Source of the DNA: Reyranella sp.
Lineage (GTDB): Bacteria; Pseudomonadota; Alphaproteobacteria; Reyranellales; Reyranellaceae
NCBI GenBank assembly: GCA_021732965.1
Contig: JAKFVZ010000465.1
Coordinates: 1-7,354, forward strand
Direction of reading: 5' to 3'
Length of the DNA: 7,354 nt
In this document: in pieces, positions 6,063-7,354 of the stretch
Layout: each line of letters begins with the position of its first letter
How positions within the stretch are numbered: the first letter of the stretch is position 1
Notes under the pieces: generated by a model
Told to the model about the DNA's origin: nothing
Seen by the model: only the letters and a program-made list of their open reading frames with translations
Database searches by the model: none
Program-made: the position numbers and the translations under genes

Positions 6063-7217
6063 ATGAGCGAACCGACATTAGCGCTGGCGCTGGAGGCGGC
6101 CGAGGCACGGCTGCGCTCGGTCCTGCAGACCGTGCCCGACGCCATGCTGATAATCGACGAGAAGGGACTGATCGAATCGCTGAGCACGACGGCCGAGCGG
6201 CTGTTTGGTTACGACCACGCCGAGGTCGTGGGCCGCAACGTCAGCGTCCTCATGCCGTCTCCCGACCGGGAGCGCCACGACGCCTATATCGCGCGCTATC
6301 TGGCGACCGGCGAGAAGCGCATCATCGGCATCGGACGCATCGTCGTCGGACAGCGCAAGGACGGCTCGACCTTTCCCATGCACCTGACCGTGGGCGAGTT
6401 GCGCACCGGCGACCGTCATCATTTCACGGGCTTCATCCGCGACCTCACCGACCAGCAGATGACGGAGTCGCGGCTGAAGGAGCTGCAGTCGGAAGTGACC
6501 CACATGTCGCGCTTCACGGCGCTGGGCGAAATGGCGTCGACGCTTGCCCATGAGATCAACCAGCCCCTCACCGCCATCAGCAACTATCTCAAGGGCTCGC
6601 AGCGCATCCTGCAGCGGCTTGACGGCGAAGAGGTCGCGGTGCTGCGCGACGCGATCGGCAAGGCCGCGGATCAGGCGCTGCGGGCCGGCCAGATCATCCG
6701 GCGCCTGCGCGAATTCGTGTCGCGCGGCGACAGCGAGCGCACGATCGAGGACCTGCCCAAGCTGATCGAGGACGCCAGCACGCTTGCCCTGGTGGGCGCG
6801 CGCGAAGGCGGCATCGAAACCGTGTTCCGGCTCGATCCGAATGCCACGCAGGTCTTCACCGATCGCATCCAGATCCAGCAGGTGCTGGTCAACCTGATCC
6901 GCAATGCCATCGAGGCGATGGCCGAGGCCGCGCCGCCGCGTCGACTCGAGATCGCGACCGTGCTGAGGGAAGGCGGTTTCGTGGAGGTCTCGGTCGCCGA
7001 TTCGGGCACCGGCCTCGCGCCCGAGGTGGCGCGCAACCTCTTCCAGCCGTTCGTCACGACCAAGCGCAAGGGAATGGGACTGGGGCTCTCGATCTGCCGC
7101 ACGATCGTCGAGGCGCATGGCGGCCGGATATCCGTCGCCGGACGGGAAGGCGGCGGCACCACCTTTCGCTTCACCCTGCCGTCGATTGCCGGACGCGAGG
7201 AGGGAGACGATGTCTAG
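6063..7217 (+). CDS. fixL: FixL, haem-PAS oxygen-sensing histidine kinase
   Basis: This 384-aa kinase senses O2 through haem b in a PAS domain and phosphorylates FixJ when oxygen leaves. The PAS domain spans about residues 12-130, with proximal haem ligand H72 in R-H-D-A-Y-I-A-R-Y and distal-pocket arginines R78 and R92 (in G-I-G-R-I-V), equivalent to H200, R206 and R220 of Bradyrhizobium FixL. Position 86 is R where Bradyrhizobium has H214; Sinorhizobium FixL also has R there as I recall. The kinase has phospho-acceptor H163 in L-A-H-E-I-N-Q-P-L, N-box N277/N281, G1 D-S-G-T-G (313-317), F-box F-Q-P-F-V-T-T-K and G2 G-M-G-L-G-L (337-342). It has no membrane spans and no second PAS, so it is about 120 residues shorter than the classical 505-aa rhizobial FixLs. 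The ATG at 6063 is the only plausible start but lacks a clear Shine-Dalgarno site. Its end overlaps fixJ. Confidence 0.95.
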   Translation: MSEPTLALALEAAEARLRSVLQTVPDAMLIIDEKGLIESLSTTAERLFGYDHAEVVGRNVSVLMPSPDRERHDAYIARYLATGEKRIIGIGRIVVGQRKDGSTFPMHLTVGELRTGDRHHFTGFIRDLTDQQMTESRLKELQSEVTHMSRFTALGEMASTLAHEINQPLTAISNYLKGSQRILQRLDGEEVAVLRDAIGKAADQALRAGQIIRRLREFVSRGDSERTIEDLPKLIEDASTLALVGAREGGIETVFRLDPNATQVFTDRIQIQQVLVNLIRNAIEAMAEAAPPRRLEIATVLREGGFVEVSVADSGTGLAPEVARNLFQPFVTTKRKGMGLGLSICRTIVEAHGGRISVAGREGGGTTFRFTLPSIAGREEGDDV

Positions 7218-7354
7218 CCAGGTGGTCCATGTCATCGACGACGATGTCGATGTCCGCCAGTCGCTGGCCTTCCTGCTCAGCACGGCGGGCCTGGCCGTGC
7301 GCGTCCACGATTCGGCGACCACGTTCCTGCAGCTCCTGCAGGACATCCAGGACG
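7210..7354 (+). CDS. fixJ: FixJ, response regulator, N-terminal part (runs off the window)
   Basis: The first 48 codons are present. V-I-D-D-D at residues 8-12 gives the acidic pocket of a receiver domain, followed by V-R-Q-S-L-A-F-L-L-S-T-A-G and the second strand, closely matching FixJ/NarL-type receivers. The phospho-acceptor aspartate (about residue 54) and the C-terminal LuxR-type DNA-binding domain lie beyond the right edge. The ATG overlaps the last eight bases of fixL in another frame and is preceded by a strong GAGGAGGGAG at 7197-7206, so the two proteins are translationally coupled, as expected for a cognate pair. Phosphorylated FixJ normally activates fixK and sometimes nifA. Confidence 0.92.
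   Translation, partial: MSSQVVHVIDDDVDVRQSLAFLLSTAGLAVRVHDSATTFLQLLQDIQD

Noticed and set aside
1614..6073. The identical 11-mer ATGAGCGAACC at the DUF2189 start (1614) and the fixL start (6063).
   Set aside because: Both encode M-S-E-P and the flanking bases differ. This is a common N-terminal codon pattern, so chance is the simpler explanation.
6078..7346. A 422-codon minus-strand frame opposite fixL and fixJ.
   Set aside because: FixL and FixJ motifs are unambiguous on the plus strand, and the antisense product has no recognisable feature.

Overview
The window is a GC-rich stretch of bacterial chromosome. It carries a microaerobic respiration and oxygen-sensing cluster typical of Alphaproteobacteria: a cbb3-type cytochrome oxidase (ccoN and the first codons of ccoO), oxygen-independent haem synthesis (hemN), and the FixL haem sensor kinase with the start of its response regulator FixJ. 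FixL, the DUF2189 protein and the style of the universal stress protein all point to Alphaproteobacteria. Genus cannot be resolved from the sequence alone. No nif, rRNA, tRNA, CRISPR or mobile element is visible.

Layout. Positions 1-1491 (minus) hold ccoN, with the first codons of ccoO at the left edge. Positions 1492-1613 are a divergent promoter region with an FNR/FixK-type box (TTGAT-GTGG-GTCAA, 1544-1557). Rightwards follow a DUF2189 membrane protein (1614-2438) and a 44-codon single-span membrane microprotein (2536-2670). A TauE/SafE-like (DsbD_2-type) membrane protein runs back towards them on the minus strand (2726-3460). Positions 3461-3560 are a second divergent promoter region with a second FNR/FixK-type box (TTGAC-CTGC-ATCAA, 3495-3508). 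To its right is a compact plus-strand gene string: tandem universal stress protein (3561-4394), hemN (4406-5764), a 71-aa protein of unknown function (5777-5992), fixL (6063-7217) and fixJ (7210 to the window end). Gaps are 11, 12 and 70 bases, then an 8-base overlap.

How it fits together. FixL senses O2 through a haem PAS domain and phosphorylates FixJ when oxygen falls. In known systems FixJ activates fixK, and FixK (or FNR/FnrL) binds boxes of the kind seen here. Both boxes lie between divergent genes, so one site could switch on the cbb3 oxidase and DUF2189 gene, and the other the TauE-like gene and the usp-hemN-fixLJ string. If the second box drives the whole string, fixLJ sits inside its own downstream regulon, a potential feedback loop. 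The regulator gene itself is not in the window.

The least explained parts are the 44-aa microprotein, the DUF2189 protein, the 71-aa protein, and the promoter geometry. The box centre lies 59.5 bases from the start codon for both ccoN and usp, and 41.5 bases from the start codon of the TauE-like gene, which suggests a leaderless transcript.
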